The notes beneath the pieces are model-generated. The model had not been told where the DNA came from, ran no database searches, and saw only the letters and a list, made by a program, of their open reading frames with translations. Shown in pieces: positions 1-14,300 of a DNA stretch of 64,000 nt; position 1 is the stretch's first letter, and every line of letters begins with the position of its first letter. A program made the translations under genes and the position numbers. Source of the DNA: Melanocharis versteri (lineage: Eukaryota > Chordata > Aves > Passeriformes > Melanocharitidae); NCBI GenBank assembly GCA_013397845.1, contig VZTG01006781.1, positions 206,275 to 270,274 on the forward strand. Direction: 5' to 3'.

Positions 1-3000
1 AAGGTGAATTACTCTGCTCTTACCACCACTAATCACTTGGCTCTTCCTAATCAATTTGTTGTTTTTGAGAGGAAAAAGTCACTTGTCTTTTGGAGATTGT
101 CATTCACACTAAAATTCTCGTGTAAAGAAATTAACTTATTTTGCAGCCTTGTTACACCTGGAGTTGACCTCAAAGCTGTGCAATAAGGCTGGATGTTAAT
201 ATTACAGGGGATGTTTCAACCCAGGATCACTCCCTCTCGATAATAAATGTATTGATGGCTCAGTCATGAAAACTTTTAAGCCAAAAAATACAGCGGGCTT
301 ATATATTTTAGCAAATCTACCTCTTTGTGTGTGTGCACAGCAACCTTTAAGAACAAACACATGCTAGCTTGTTTAAGTATTCATTTGTTCTGTGATCTTC
401 CTCTTTGAACTGGGAATATATTGTGATCTTGGTCCCTGCTGGGGGCCCCTGGTGTCTTCAGGGGCGTGAGCGAGCCTTGTACCCTCTGAAGAGCAAAACA
501 GATAAATTACTGGCTGCAAGGCACCCCGCTGGATGCACTCCCTAAACACGTGTGCTGGAATAAAGATAACATCCCAAAAGTGCAGCGTGCCAGGTGACTG
601 CAGATCTGCAGCCACCAGCAAGCCATCGGCAATTAGGAAGGGGCTGTGATGTATAATTCACACCCTCCTATTCTGAGTTTACACAAGGGCCTGTGAAGTT
701 CACAGGGTGATGGATTGAAGAGTGTTAGATGTTTTAATGATGAAATACTGTGAAGAGTAATTTGGAGAGAATAATGAAGGTGCCTGTAGAAGGTTACAGA
801 GCAGAATTTTAACTCATCAAGGTTATTTGGATTCTCTTTTTTATTTAGTAGTACTAAGAATAAATTAAATTTTTAAAAATGTAAGTATGACTGCTGATTG
901 GCCGGATAAAAACAAATGTATCCAATTTATAGTAAAATAAGCACATCCAATTACGTTTATTTGACTAATTCACTCCCAGTCCTCTGTACTCTGGAGTAAC
1001 CTTGACAAGAAAAATTGAGTATTCTCTGATCAAAACTTTTCTTTTGTGAAGACTTGCTTTTACAGAGTTGCTTTTCTCCTGTAAAGACTTTGTGAAATTT
1101 CAGTTGATGAACTGCTTTGTCATGTAGTTAACATGCAAAGTGGTTTTAAGAACACTGAGTTTATATAACATTTGAAGAGGTTTTTTATTAAAATCATCCT
1201 ACCTTTTTGCTTCCTCCATAGATGATAATGACTGAAGAGCAAAAATTAGTTAAACTTTTTATTCTGTAGTACAGGGAACTTTGCAAAACTATTTGAAGCT
1301 CTCTTACAGAAGCTATAAAACAGAGGCACAGTTTTGGATGGGGATGGATTAACTTCTCTTGTTTTATACTATATTTATATCCCTCGACAATTGCTGCTAA
1401 TTTGTGCATCTGTTCCTACTGGTGTATATATAATTTTGACACTGGATAAATAATGAAGAAGAGACAAAAGCTGAAACCAATTAGTGGAGAAGAGCTCTCG
1501 AGTTGTCTGGCATCCTATGACTCAAGTTAGTACATTGCTAACTTGAGTCTATGTCCTCCAGTAAATGAAAGTCATAGTGTAGTTTTTAAATTTTCTCTTT
1601 TTTATTAACTTTGCTTTATACGAAGTGGGGAAAAAGTGGAGGAGGGGTTGGTACTGACTGTGCCATCTGCATAATTCCATAAGTGGAGTTTTTGTGAGAA
1701 ACCAAGCTAAGAACAGGTCACTTCAGAAACAGAACTGTGAGAGATGAGGAGCACCAGAGGACTGCAGAAAAGAGAAAAGGAGGCAAAAGACCAAAAGATT
1801 AAATTCATGTCATCACACACATCCCATTGGCATGGCATTGCCCTTGTGGAATGATAAAAGTGCTCTTTTTAGAAAACTGAGCTTTTTCTGTGCCCATTTG
1901 TGTTTCTGTTACAAAGCCCAAGAAGGATGCACACACTTTTAAGTGGTGGGAATCAGGATTTGTAAAACTGTGCAGATTCTGGGGACTCAGAAGTTTGCAG
2001 ATAGCTTCCAGAGATTGAGGAGTGTATGTGTGATCCTATTTAAAAAGCAACTAAAATATAGGAATATAGGTGTTATCTTCCTTGATACCATGACCAGCAG
2101 AGCTCTTTGTGGTTGCTGTATGTGATTTTGGCAAATATCTGAGGCTCTCAAAGGCACTGAGAAAATCTAAGGATGTTCTTGACCAGTAACCATATCCCTT
2201 TTTTGAATCAACCTCCTAAATTGACACCTTAAATATATAGGAGGATCATCAACATTCAAAATCAACTTCCTCATCTCCAGTTCTACAGAACTGACCCCCA
2301 AGACGAAAAACCTGGTGTGGTGACTACTTATAAAACTTGGATCTGTGTGACTATCAGCAAAATACTCTCTCCTAGCATCCTGTTGCAGAGATCTCCCCAG
2401 AGAGTGGCGTGCAGGAGGCTGGGTGACCAGGGCTTTGTTCAGTTGTCAGATCAGCAGTAAATGCCTGTTTGTCCCATCAGGAGCTGTGCAGAGCATCTGG
2501 AAGCACAACTTGCCCTCTCACATGAGAAGGAAGGTGCATGTAGGAAGCAGTGGGGAATTTTCCCTGCAGAGTTACAGAAGTGACAGTTTGATCCACCATG
2601 TCAGTTGTTTTGGGGTTTTTTGATGGTGGTGGTTTGGGTAGGTTTTTTAATTTAAGCATGATTCTTTGCAGAGTGTGATCATACACTGGCTCCATTCCTG
2701 CTCGCTGTGGGGAGTGCTGCTAACAGAAGGTTACTAGGACAACCCTCCTTCTTCTCACAACTACTTAATTTCTGTTATCTCCAAGGCCTGGCAGACCAAT
2801 ATATCACTGCTGAATGAGGCAGCAGTTCAGAGAGGTGCTTTCTAACAGCCTGGACCATGAAGGAACAGAGAGAACCTATGTCACAGAGCTGATGGGATAG
2901 TAGCGGGGAGGAGAGGTAGGCAAAAAAACACGGGGAAGACAAAAAAAAACCTTGGAAAGAAAGGAGCAAATTTACCAATTGTTAGCATGTCTGGAGGAAA

Positions 3001-5423
3001 AGAGAAGGGAGAATGGAAACCAGAGGCAAGCAGGTGTAGATACTGGACAGTTGTGTGCCACAGCAGGGCTGGTGGAGAGCCTCCGTTCCCGGGAGCATGC
3101 ACACCAATGCACCGCTGCTTTGTGCCTTGGCTGTTTCCAAAGAATGAGCTAATAGGAATCAATTTGTAGAACAAAACAAACAAAACTTTGGCTTCTGCTC
3201 AGGGGAACTCGAGCAATTGCAGTTACAGATCAGGCTTCAACAAATGCCAAGAGCTGATCCATAAAAGTATAATTATTCTGTTTCATTTGGAACCTTTTGT
3301 TCTGGATTGCATTCAAAACTACTGTAAGCCCCTTTGTGAGATTCATTTCCTTTCCAGGCAAGAGAAAAAGAGGCCTTTTCATTTAATAGTTCTACTTTGT
3401 TTCAATTAAAAATGAGAAAAAACTCATATCCTTGCCCTTCTTCCCTAAGATTCTTCCCTTCTGTAGAATACTGGCCATCAGGTCACAGTTTAGGATGACA
3501 GGTCTCATGTAGAGACAAAGTTGTGTTACAGAGTGTAAATTGTAAGTGGTATTCTATTCTTAATATCCAGTACTCTTTGTAATTTTCAGCTGCAAACTGA
3601 GTAAAATTTTGTTATTGAAATCGGAAGTGATTACAAATTTCTTGCAAAGCCCAGGAAGATGGGAATTGCAGGTGTGGCTTACCTGCTGAGCTGCTTTTCC
3701 TTGGAAGTGTGCAATGGGGGAAGGAGTAATTCGAAAATGGTATCTTGCTTGAAAACTTAAAACCTGAGATGGAGAGTGAGTTCTTTAATTTGACTTGGTA
3801 GTGAGGCTGATCAGAGTTCAGAAATGCTTGGCTCCCATTGCAGAAATGGCCTGAGAACTACATCTTGAAGGCTCTGAGGAATTGTGCCTAAGGAACAAGC
3901 AGGGGGCATGCACAAACCCCCACTCTGTGCTGGGGGCTTCTCACGGGCACTGGCTGTATCTGCAGGGGGAGCGAGCAGGGCAGTTCGGCTGGGCTGCCGT
4001 GCCAGAGGGGCATCTTTCTGTTCCTCACTGAAACGGAAACCCAGAGAATCAATTAATTCAGTTGGCATTCCATGTGGCAGAAAGCACAACACAGAGGTAG
4101 CAAAGCCCTGAAGAGGCACAAGTGATGAGGCACACCTCGCTCATCGGGAGCGTAGAGGCTCGACCCATGAGCCAGGGTAGGTTATCTGGATTCTGTTTTC
4201 CCACCCCAAGAGGGTGCTTGAGGCCACATTTCCTAGGAGAGGCCATAAATGAAGAAGGCATCCTCATTCTCTTTTGTTAACTCTGTTTCATTTTTTTGTA
4301 TAAAAGAATCAAACCCCGGAGCAGCAGCTTGAATCCCACTGTCCCATGTCACAGTGCGCACCATAATCAGCAGGGCAGAGCGGAGCGCTTGCTGTCTCTG
4401 CCTCTAATTATTCTGAGTATTTTATATGTAATGAGCAGCTGCAGCATGAGGTCCTGAGGGCACCCCTGTTCCCAATCCAAAATAGCCACTTGCCCAGTTC
4501 AGGCTGGATTCAGGCAGAGGATAAATTAGATCCATGTTTTCTCACATCTTGGGTGAAGGGTCTTAGGAGATGGTTTCCTTGCTTGCAATTTCACTCCATT
4601 TATTTATAAATAGCAGGCATTTGCAAAATACTGTGGAATCAAGGATACAAATTTCTGTGTACGCTTCTGTACCTTAAAGATGTGCCAGTCTTTTGTGTCA
4701 GGCCAGTGGTATTTTAGCTGACAGGAATCTTGGCTCCCAGGTAAGATTTGGCTACAGTCATGTAGATGGCAGCATGGATGTGGGAGGGGTTCTCTTAGAT
4801 GCTGGACACATACTGTTTCTTATTGTAGCTGCTGACTTAGTCTGAGCCCTGTCTGTATTTCTTAATTCAAGCAAACAAATAGCAACCAAAAAAAAAAATT
4901 AAACAACAGTCAAGTATTCCTGTAAGGTGCTATCACAAGGCTCAAAGGGAAGTGAAAAATTACCTGCCAGGGTTTCTAGCCCCGGTGGTCCTTGATTAAC
5001 CACAGCAGGTCCTAAGTAGCCAGAAGGTGCAGGAGCCAAGGGGATCTTGGGGATGATTTGCTTTTGGCTTTGACTGCTGTTAACTTCTTGTCTGGTTCTG
5101 TTTACAAGGATTCTCGTGACTGGATGTTGTTAGCAGGATTTTTTTTCAGTTGCATAAGGATTGAGAAAACAGTATCTGTCTGACTCTTCCACAGTGAATG
5201 GCTTTCAAGTTAAGCCATGGCTGCAGTTACTGTGCTTAGCTGTGACACTATAAATAAAGTTATTAACAGCAATATGTAAATGGATTTCTATTTTTGTTCC
5301 CTGTATTGTTTGCAAAATCTAGGGCGGTTATTCAGTAAGAATCATCTGCTATTTAGCACTGAGCCTACCAGCATTTGATGTTGTGTGGGCTGCTGTGCTT
5401 CCCCCCCTTCCATCCTCCCCCCA

Positions 5424-5443
5424 CTTTCTTTCTTTCTTTCTTT
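5424..5443. repeat. (CTTT)5 microsatellite
   Basis: Five tandem CTTT units directly follow a C-rich stretch with runs of seven and six C (5400-5423). The tract is followed at once by gcag, so it resembles a splice acceptor, but nothing downstream reads as an exon. Confidence 0.85.
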
Positions 5444-8400
5444 GCAGTGGCTATTAGAATCCAGTACTTTTGCAAGTTTGTTTATTGTGGTATATAAGAA
5501 ATAGAGTAGCTGTGCTAAGCATTTTCAGGCTTCCGGAGAGTGGCTTGGTGCACGAGAATAGGGAATCATCTTCTGGTATCTGAACTACAGGAGCACCAAA
5601 CCCAGCCACAGAAACACCAAACACCACAGCTGCCATTTGCCTTAGTGAGCATCTTGCAAACTCCAGATTGTTCAAAGATCTTTACGGTTTGTGTCCTGTT
5701 TGCATGCTCTGTTTCCTTCCGCTGCCCTCTCCACTGCTCCAGATCTGCCTGACAGCCCCAGGCTCTGCTCACACTGGAAACTTGTACCACATCAATTCAT
5801 GCAGTTACAGCACAGACCCCCAGGGAGAACACGGATGTGTTGTTTGAGAAACACTTTACTACAGCCATGGCTGCTCCTGTCTGGAAGAGCAAATTATTCC
5901 GATCCAAGGCATCTGTTAGAAACCTGAATGTATCAGTGCTAGGGACAGGATCGGTGTGGCTGTTAACACGGATACTCTAAAATACATTGCACTTGAGGCA
6001 GTTTGTTCAAACTTCTTCCTTCTCTGCAAGTGAATTCAGCTCTGAATTCCCCAGGTCCCAAACAGGGAAAGTCCCAACCTGTTTGTCCTGTGACTCGTTA
6101 GCCACAATTTTATTGCCAGCTGTGTTAGCCTTCAGATGGGCGTGTCCTCCCCGGCACTCAAATTCCATTTCATGCGGCTTTGTGGAAACCAAAATTGCTG
6201 CTATTGCAGTGGCATAGAAAGTGAACAGAAATTAGCTAGACTGGTTTTGCATAGATGTAGAAAGATCTGAAACAGCAACTTTCCTCTTATTTTTATATTT
6301 CAGACTCTATTGATTTTATTGATATTAGTTCACTGGTAAACTAATAGCTGTTTGCAGGAACTACATTTGGAGATAATATTTTGTGAATATTGAGAGTAGC
6401 AAGCAAATGGCTTAGTGAAATATCTTAATGCATTAACACAGAAATTAAATTTTCCAATGGAAAATGCAAGAGAAAAGCCATTTCTTTATATTATTCTGGT
6501 GATGGCAATTACAGTAATTCTCTTGAAATCAAGTTAAAATTGCATGTCTGCTTCATTATGAGAAGAAACCACTGATTGCAAAAATCAGGGGAGATTTAGG
6601 GGAAAGTTAGAGAGACTTACATATGCAGTGAGCAGACCTGCCATCACCATGGCTCCTGCTCCAGCATGTCAGGAGTAGGGTTTGTGTGGATGTTTCCTGG
6701 ACTTAGGAGGGCAGGATTCACATTCCTGCTTTGCCAGGGTTTTCCCTTGTCACCTTGAGCATCTTTATGTATTTTATCTATGTACCATACTGTTGTCTCC
6801 AGAAAATAGTGTGATGTTGCTTTTCTAGCACCAATGACATTTTAACAGTTGCCTAATGTCACTGCTTACTATCTATGAAGTAATGGAAATATGCCAAGTA
6901 TTTGGAATATGAGATATGTTAGGGGCTGAAGAGGTGCATGGAATTTCATATTCCCTGTTTGAGGACCATCTTTGCATAGAAATCCTCTCGTAGTGAGCTC
7001 ACCTGAGCTGCCTTCTGAGGAGGAGTGGTTTTACTGCTGATACCAATTATACAGAATTTCAATATATTTACCTTGTTTCTCCATGAAAGCTGGAGTTTTC
7101 TGTGTCATCAAAGGGAAGCAAAGATAGATATCAACCCAAGTGCCACTGGTCAATTCAAATGTGATGGTAGGTCACACCTTAAAAAGGAAAAAAAAAAAAC
7201 CTTAATGTTAAATTACAGTCCTTGTAAAGTTGGGAGGATTTACTTGTGAGTTTAGGGTATCTGTTAATTACTGCTTCTTATCAGGTAAGGAAAATTAATG
7301 CAGTGTACAACAACCAGATAACAAGTTCAATTTCCTGTAGGATTTTTTCCTTTTCATTTGATTCTGACTTTGCAGCCAATCTCCCTTGCCATTGAAAACA
7401 TGATGTGGTTTGTTATTAAATTTATTATCAGGTTTGTTTATTAATCAAATAACATTGATCCCTCAGTTAATGAGCTGTACCATTTTCTTTGGACAGCCAT
7501 TTTAACTTTCGAAATAACTGACAAAGAATTATGTCTTCATTTTACAGTTCCTCTCCACTGATGTTGATTGGTGTTTCTCAGAAAAGTGACCATTATGAAG
7601 TGTGCACAGTTAAGTGTCTCTAAGTGCTGTGGGTCCACTTCTCTTTACAGTTTCATCAGTGTAATCTTAAAAACACAACTGCTCGACTACATTTAAAAGT
7701 ACAGAAGCGAGGGGGCAGCGAGTCCACTCATGCTGACAGCTCCAAAAAGGGCAGGAAGACCCATGGTCGTGTTCTTCAGCAGTCAGTTTTCCCACCAAAT
7801 GGCCACTTTGTATTATTGATCTAATAAGCTATCAATGGCAGTTGTGCACAGAACATCACATCGCTTGTCCCTTCGCAGCTGATCCGTTGGGAGTCTGAGT
7901 ATTTTGCTACCTACCCACTTTGGGAAAGGCACAATTGCTCCTTAATGTTTTTAATTATGACATTTATATACTAATGTAATGTTTTCATTACGTAGCGGCT
8001 TTCCAGAGGGAAAACCCTGACTTGCTGAAATGACAAAGTAAATAAATCCCAAAATGACAGGACATTGGGAAAGCTAGGGGAAAGAGAGAAGAAGTAAGGT
8101 TAGATTGAAATGACGGCTGCATGCAGAATTACTGCAGCTTTTTGGTTAGGGAGTACAAAAGTATCATTGTTTGCCTGAATATCCATGATACCAGAGAAGA
8201 ACAGACTGAGGGCAGTTTTCACAGCTATGAAGAACTCATTCTTTCTCCATCAAATACAAAGACCTGAGCAATATGTAACAGAAAGCATCACAAACCTGAT
8301 TAGAGGCAATTTCATCTCTATGCCATGTGCCTGAGCCAGGATTCACTGGTGAAACTGTTGACTGTGACAAAATGTATTACTCTCTTGCCTTCTCTGACAA

Positions 8401-11228
8401 CTGATTGATTGCTGGCACACAGCCTCTTTGCAACAGGTTGTCTTTCGCTTTAATGCTTACATTTTTAGTTGTTTCTCTTTCCTACTGTGCTGCTTCTATA
8501 GCTTCAGTCAATTTTGCAAGGTATTGTCTCAAAGAGAAGGCAGGAAGGAATAGTGCCTTCCTGCCCTGAACAGAACTAGAACTGTGTTGGTCCCTTTTTT
8601 CAGAATTCCCTTAGCTCTGTTGTCCTACTTATTGGTTTACAGCAGGATTTTGATACCAGAGATTGCTCTAATTCCAGAAAACAGACTGCAGGAAAAAGCA
8701 CACCTGAAGTTTGAAAACCAGAATGTGGCTTTTCCTTTCTGTTTTACATGCAGTTCTGGATTTCAGGCTGTCTTGTGGAACAAAAATGAATTGGAGATTT
8801 ATGTTGGTGTGGGCTGGATTCAGCTCCCATTTGGACAGACCTGCCAGCTCTTTTGTACTGCTCAGGAAGACCTGGGTGGGTTTGGGCTTGCTCAGAGCCA
8901 CAGCAAAGGCACATGGTTGGGCTCAGCACTGTGCATGGCTCCTTCCTGCAAAAGGCCCTATCCTTCAACTTTGCCCTCTTAAACTTCCTTGGAGATGGAA
9001 TGGATTTGGCATCTTCTGTATTTGCATGGTTTTTTCCCCTGACCAGAACAATTGGGGGAAAATTGGCACTCCCATCAGTCCCTTCTTACATACATGAAAA
9101 AGGTCTAAATTTCCTCCTTCTTAATAACACAAAGTCTTTTTTAGGATGGTTGGATTTCTTTTTTAGGTGTGACAGACAGGAGCATCTAATTTGGCTGGCA
9201 ATGATTGAGGATTAAAATTCCTTTCACTCATCTCAAAGCCATCTATAGTGTGTCACACCTATAGTTTGGCTGGTAGCGACTGCATATCTATTTTTATTTG
9301 GTTTTGCCTTCCTCAAGTAGTTTTTCTTCCCAAAAGACTATTTATTGCTCCCGTTTCCAGTGAAAAATCAATCTAGTTAAATATAGTCTGCTGAAATAGG
9401 AAAATCTTGTAACTCAAAATGTTTAGAAGGAGAGGATAGCAAGTTTTTCATGTTTAAAATTTAAAAAAAAGGAGTACTGATGTTGCCTAGCTATAGCTAA
9501 GTTCCAGTAACTGGGGATGCTACTCATGCTTGTAAACTGCAAACCTAGGGTGGTCATGGAAAAACTTTTCTTTGCATGACTGGTGCATTTTTCCCCTTCT
9601 AGTTAGTGATTTCAGGATCTAAATTTCTTCCCATTTCCTGTGCTGGCAGTGAGGGACAGACCACAGGCACTGAGGTAAGGAGCACTGGCCATGATGGATG
9701 CTGTGGTGCCATTTTTCTCAGCAGCTCCTGAGCATCAGCAGGGCCAGACCCTTTCCACGGGGCATTCCCAGCACTGCTGCTGCAGACAGAGCTGCAGCCA
9801 CGAATGTGGAGTGTTTGTGCTGGAGATGTTCATCTCCCAGACGAGCCCCTCGGGCAGTTCTGACTTCCAGTAACACTCACCTGGGAGCAAACACAGGAAA
9901 ATCGAGTCAGAGCAGGGCTCTGCAGTTTGTGCCTCTGCAATGAGCCTGGCTGTCATCATGCAGTGGCTGTGGATGGCAGTCTGCACGTTGCCACCAGTGT
10001 CTCCCAGAGCCATCTGGTCTCCTGCTTCTTTGCTGGTTTTTGCTGTCACCAGACTTACTTAGTATGGCCTTGCAGGGTGAACTTTTCAAATATGGCATAT
10101 GGGTTTGGTTTACATTTTTGGCAACTTTGAAAGAGGGATAGGAGGGAGGCTTTCTGCCTTTTGTTGTAATGAAAAAGGTGAAAAGGCTCACAGGTTTCCA
10201 GGGTTTTGATTTTGTAGGAGTTTTGGGTGTATTTCCTCCTATTTTGTGTTGTTCTCTGTCCCTTGCCAGTACTCCTTTGCTTATCACAACATTTGTGTAC
10301 ATATGTGCCTTCTCACCCTCTTGAGCAAGTGGGAGCCAGCAGGAGTGATCTCAGGATGGAGCACTGTTGTGGTGCAGGATGGAGTCCTGCTTCCCAAGGG
10401 GGAGCTGTGCCAGCTCATGTGTCACAGGAGTGCTAGGGCTCATCTGAAACAATAGGTGATTTCCAATACTAAATGGATCTTCCCTGAAATTACCATATAA
10501 GTTTAGGATAGAGTGTGTATCTTTTTACTGTTGTGTTTGCTTTTTTCCCATGACTGTAGGAAAAGGAAAAATTTTAACCTCTGGTCTGTCTGATGTCCTG
10601 CTGTTCTGGAGAACATTTTTTGCATCGCTAGGGCTGTGTCTTTAGCCTGTCACACAGACATCCCTAGAGAGCAAGGCTGACGTGCTGTTGGGACCTGGGA
10701 TAGTCTAGAAGTAGCTTGCTGGACTGGTCACTGGGCTGTCACTCAGCACAATGATCTGTGAGGGCCACTTCACCCTCCCTAGGTGGGCTTTGCTGCCCTT
10801 GCTCACATTCGTGCTGCTTTTCCCAGACACGCTGCCGCCTGACCATGGTCACTGTGGCACTGCTGTGAACTTGTCCTCAGCTTGTTTTGGTTTGTCCTTT
10901 TGTTGTTGCTGCTATCAAATTCAGCAGGGAAAGAGCACGATGAGATGTTCTCAGTGTTTCTGGAAGCTGGAATCCTATTCTGTGCACAGGGTGAGTAGGA
11001 GAGCACACAGGATCTCCATGCCATCCCATCCCCAAGTAGCTATAACTAGGAAGGAGAGATTGGATATATCTTGAAGTCTTATCTATTCTAGGAACTTCTA
11101 GATGAACTTAATATTATGTTTATGCCACTGGAGCTGGAAAATAATTCTGGGCTACAGTGCTGGAGGGCAACTGGCTTTTAAACAGATGTCCAAGTGCAAA
11201 AATGGATTAATTTACCAAAATGCTGAAG

Positions 11229-11368
11229 AGATGCTCCCACCTTGGAGATACTCAAAAGACATCTGAACACGGTCTTGGGTAACCATCCCTAGGTGGCCCT
11301 GCTTGAGCAGAGGGTTAGACAAGATGATCTCTGGAGGTCCCTTCCAACATTACTGCCGTTCTCTGAAA
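11229..11368 (+). mobile_element. CR1 LINE 3' fragment, + orientation
   Basis: The order of phrases (cttggagatactcaaaagac, a gaacacggtcttggg segment, gtggccctgcttgagcagag, gatgatctctggaggtccc, ttccaac) is the typical 3' end of avian CR1 in sense orientation. It ends close to where the terminal octamer repeats would begin, now degraded (ttctctgaa). Like most CR1 copies it is severely 5'-truncated and non-coding. Confidence 0.85.
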
Positions 11369-14300
11369 GCCTACTTTGGTGTTAAGAGCTTAATCCAGCC
11401 TTTCGAGTGAGAGTTTTGTCAGCTTCATCCCAGTCCATCCTTCTTTGTCCTTCCTCGTTCACAGTATGACTCAAGGGCATGCAGCACCAGTTGCAGTGGA
11501 TGGTGTTGTAGCACCCTGAGGCACTGTCCTCACCCATTAGCCCAGTGAGTTCACTGGCAAGGGCAGATTGTGTCTAGAGCCAGTGGAATTCTTGTTACAC
11601 CTTTGCTCATGAATGCTTGTTTCTAGTGAACAGTAATTATTTTATCATGACATATTAACTTCTTCTTCTCTTGTAGGTAGTGTTCGTTGTGGTAAAATAC
11701 CATGGCTTTGGTTCAGATCCAGTCAGATGCACTTTGCAGTTATTAAAAGCCATTAAAGCTCACCGAGTCTGGGGTTTTGTTCTGTTTCCCATGCAGTGCC
11801 TGTGGTGTTTGGTTTCCAGCAACACATGGTGTTTATATTCATGACTGGCATTACCGTTGTGATGGTGATAGGGTTTGTGTTTCTTGCCTTGCTTGATTTA
11901 TGTTGTGGCTGGCGTGCATGGCACGCACATGGCTTGAAATAGAACACGACTGGGTTTTTTGTTTTTACATTAGAAGCGCTCATGATTTAATTTAGCATTT
12001 TGAATAATCCTGCATTTGCAGGGAAACCTGTGTCATGTCCCTCCTTAGATAACTGTATTAGCTTCTGATATTTAAGTCTGCACTTCAACATCATTCTCTG
12101 TAGATGTGTGTGGTTTTTAAACGTCTCGTGATCTCCTGCTTCCCACCTTGTCCTTAGCTCTTCTTACTCCTTATGTTCTTTGCTTTCTGCCAAATCTCTC
12201 ACCTTCCTGCACACTTGCAAAGAAAGTTCTCTTTTGCCATCTTTTGCCATCCCAAAGATCCTGTGATGGTTCTGCCCCAGGGTACATCAGTAGTGCAAGG
12301 ATCACCTGACTTACAGGAGACAGTTTTAAAGGACCTGCAGTGGCGGGTGGGACTCCAGGTGCAGTGGGATGGACCTGAGCTGGTCTCTGGGATGTTGCAC
12401 TGAGGCTCCTGCTGGTTCCAGAGCTGCTTGTCCAGGTGTATCTTAACTGTTGTGTGAATGCATCACAGAGCAAAAAATGGGAAAGCTGAACTCAGCAGGT
12501 CGGGAATTTTCTCCTCTTGTCTCTGCACCCTAGCTGTGCCTCCGTCCATTTCAGCTCAGTCTGCCTTTGCAGCTCTCTGAAGCCGTGTGCACAAAGCACC
12601 CAGACATCCTGCTCATGGAGGCCTTGCAGTCCACTGTGTCCTGGTGGTTTTGGGACCTCAGGCAGAGGCTGGCATTCCCATGGCAGCAGCAGCTGGAGCT
12701 GTGAGCCCAGCCTGCCCTGTGCTGCCCTTCAGACGTGGTGGAATCAGCAGCAGCCAGCAGCTATGGGGTGTGCCAGTCCCTGTATCCACCTTTCCTGTTC
12801 CCCTGCCTGGGGCGTGGGTGAGAGCAGGCAGGTATCAGGCTGGTCCCTAAACAGAGGGGAGGATGGCAGGATCTGCCATCAGGGCCTTTTTCATCCTTTT
12901 TTCCTGTCAGTATCATGACCCACATAGGGCAACAGGCACAAAACTGAGCTTGCCTTGTGCAGCTATGAAATCTTGAGCCAGTCCTTGCTGGAAATAGGAA
13001 CTGAAATAGGAGCTTAGGAAAGTATTCACCTCTACCCTAAAACACAATTTGTGGTAGTTTTCAACCAAAATAAAACAGAAAGAATTTAAAAAGACATATA
13101 AAATTAATGATAACTCCTCTTTTCTTCTCTGTCTTTCCCAGAAATAAACCATTTTCTGTATTTCTTGAGGTCATACCCTGGTTACTGCTGGACAAAACCC
13201 AATCAGATGGTAAATCTGAAGACAGTGATGGAGTGGAAAATACATCAAGAGCTCTGAAACCATTACAACATTTTAATTACATGCTAAACTGGTTTTTCCA
13301 CAAAGCAGTAGCCTTCCAGATGAAGGGACTGGGACTCGGGGCTGATAATAGTTGCTGATGCCCAGGCTGCAGATTGTGTGGTCAATCCCTTCTAATCAAC
13401 TTCAGCCAAGAGTACTGCTAAACCACTGCCTTACTTATCTCACGATATTTTATAGCTATAATAATTATTTCATTTGACCTTTTGTTGACCACTGTCATTT
13501 ACTGCACATTTTGGCACAGGGGAGGCCTATTACTGGCATTGTCCTCCCACCAGCAAGGAAATGGCTTGACCTCTGAAGACTGACAAATAGTTGGCTTGAG
13601 TTGGGCCCTTCATCACTATCACCAACACCATGGTGCTTTAATAAAATCTTTTCATTGCTAAGGGTAGTCTGACATCTAAGACTGAAGTGTGGAGTGAGGA
13701 GCTAAGGGTAGTGGGAAGCTGTGTGTTTAATCTGTAGGGCTGCTGGTCTGGGTAAGATGCACTGGCAGGGTCTGGAGGTGCTTCAGTCATCTCACTGTGT
13801 GAGTTGTGTGCATCAGGACACAGATATAACAGGCTTCTTCTCCAAGTAAAGGCTCTGACTAAACACAGGGTGAGGATCATGTGCTGTTCCCTGATGGCTA
13901 CTGTAAGAGAAATCTCTTATCCTAGTCACTTCTCATGATTGTTGTGTATTTTACAGGCTGAATTTAAGGGTTACAAGGGCTAATAACAAAAGGAACAGAA
14001 GCTCCTGGGTCCCAGTTTCTCCCTTGCAGGTGATTAGCAGGGCTGGGACTGGTAAACCTGGCTAGTGTCTGTGCTGCTGGAGCTGCAGTGCTAGCAGGAG
14101 TGTGTGGAGGGGACAGGCTAGGCAGAGGAGTAAAATGTGATTTAGTGGCTTTCAGAGTTCTTTGCTGGGAGCAGAGGACAGAGGTTTCAGGCTGGGTTCC
14201 TGGTCTCAAGGACTGTTTTCTCTGACTCTTGTGTCCTGTTTTTTCTCCAGTTGCCTGACACAAGTGTGTCTCTAACGTTTCTGTCTCCAGTTCCCAGATA

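Noticed and set aside
8584..9215. Several overlapping open frames of 120-132 codons on the + strand
   Set aside because: Three frames are open over the same stretch and none resembles a known protein; no retrocopy features such as a poly-A tail or target duplication.
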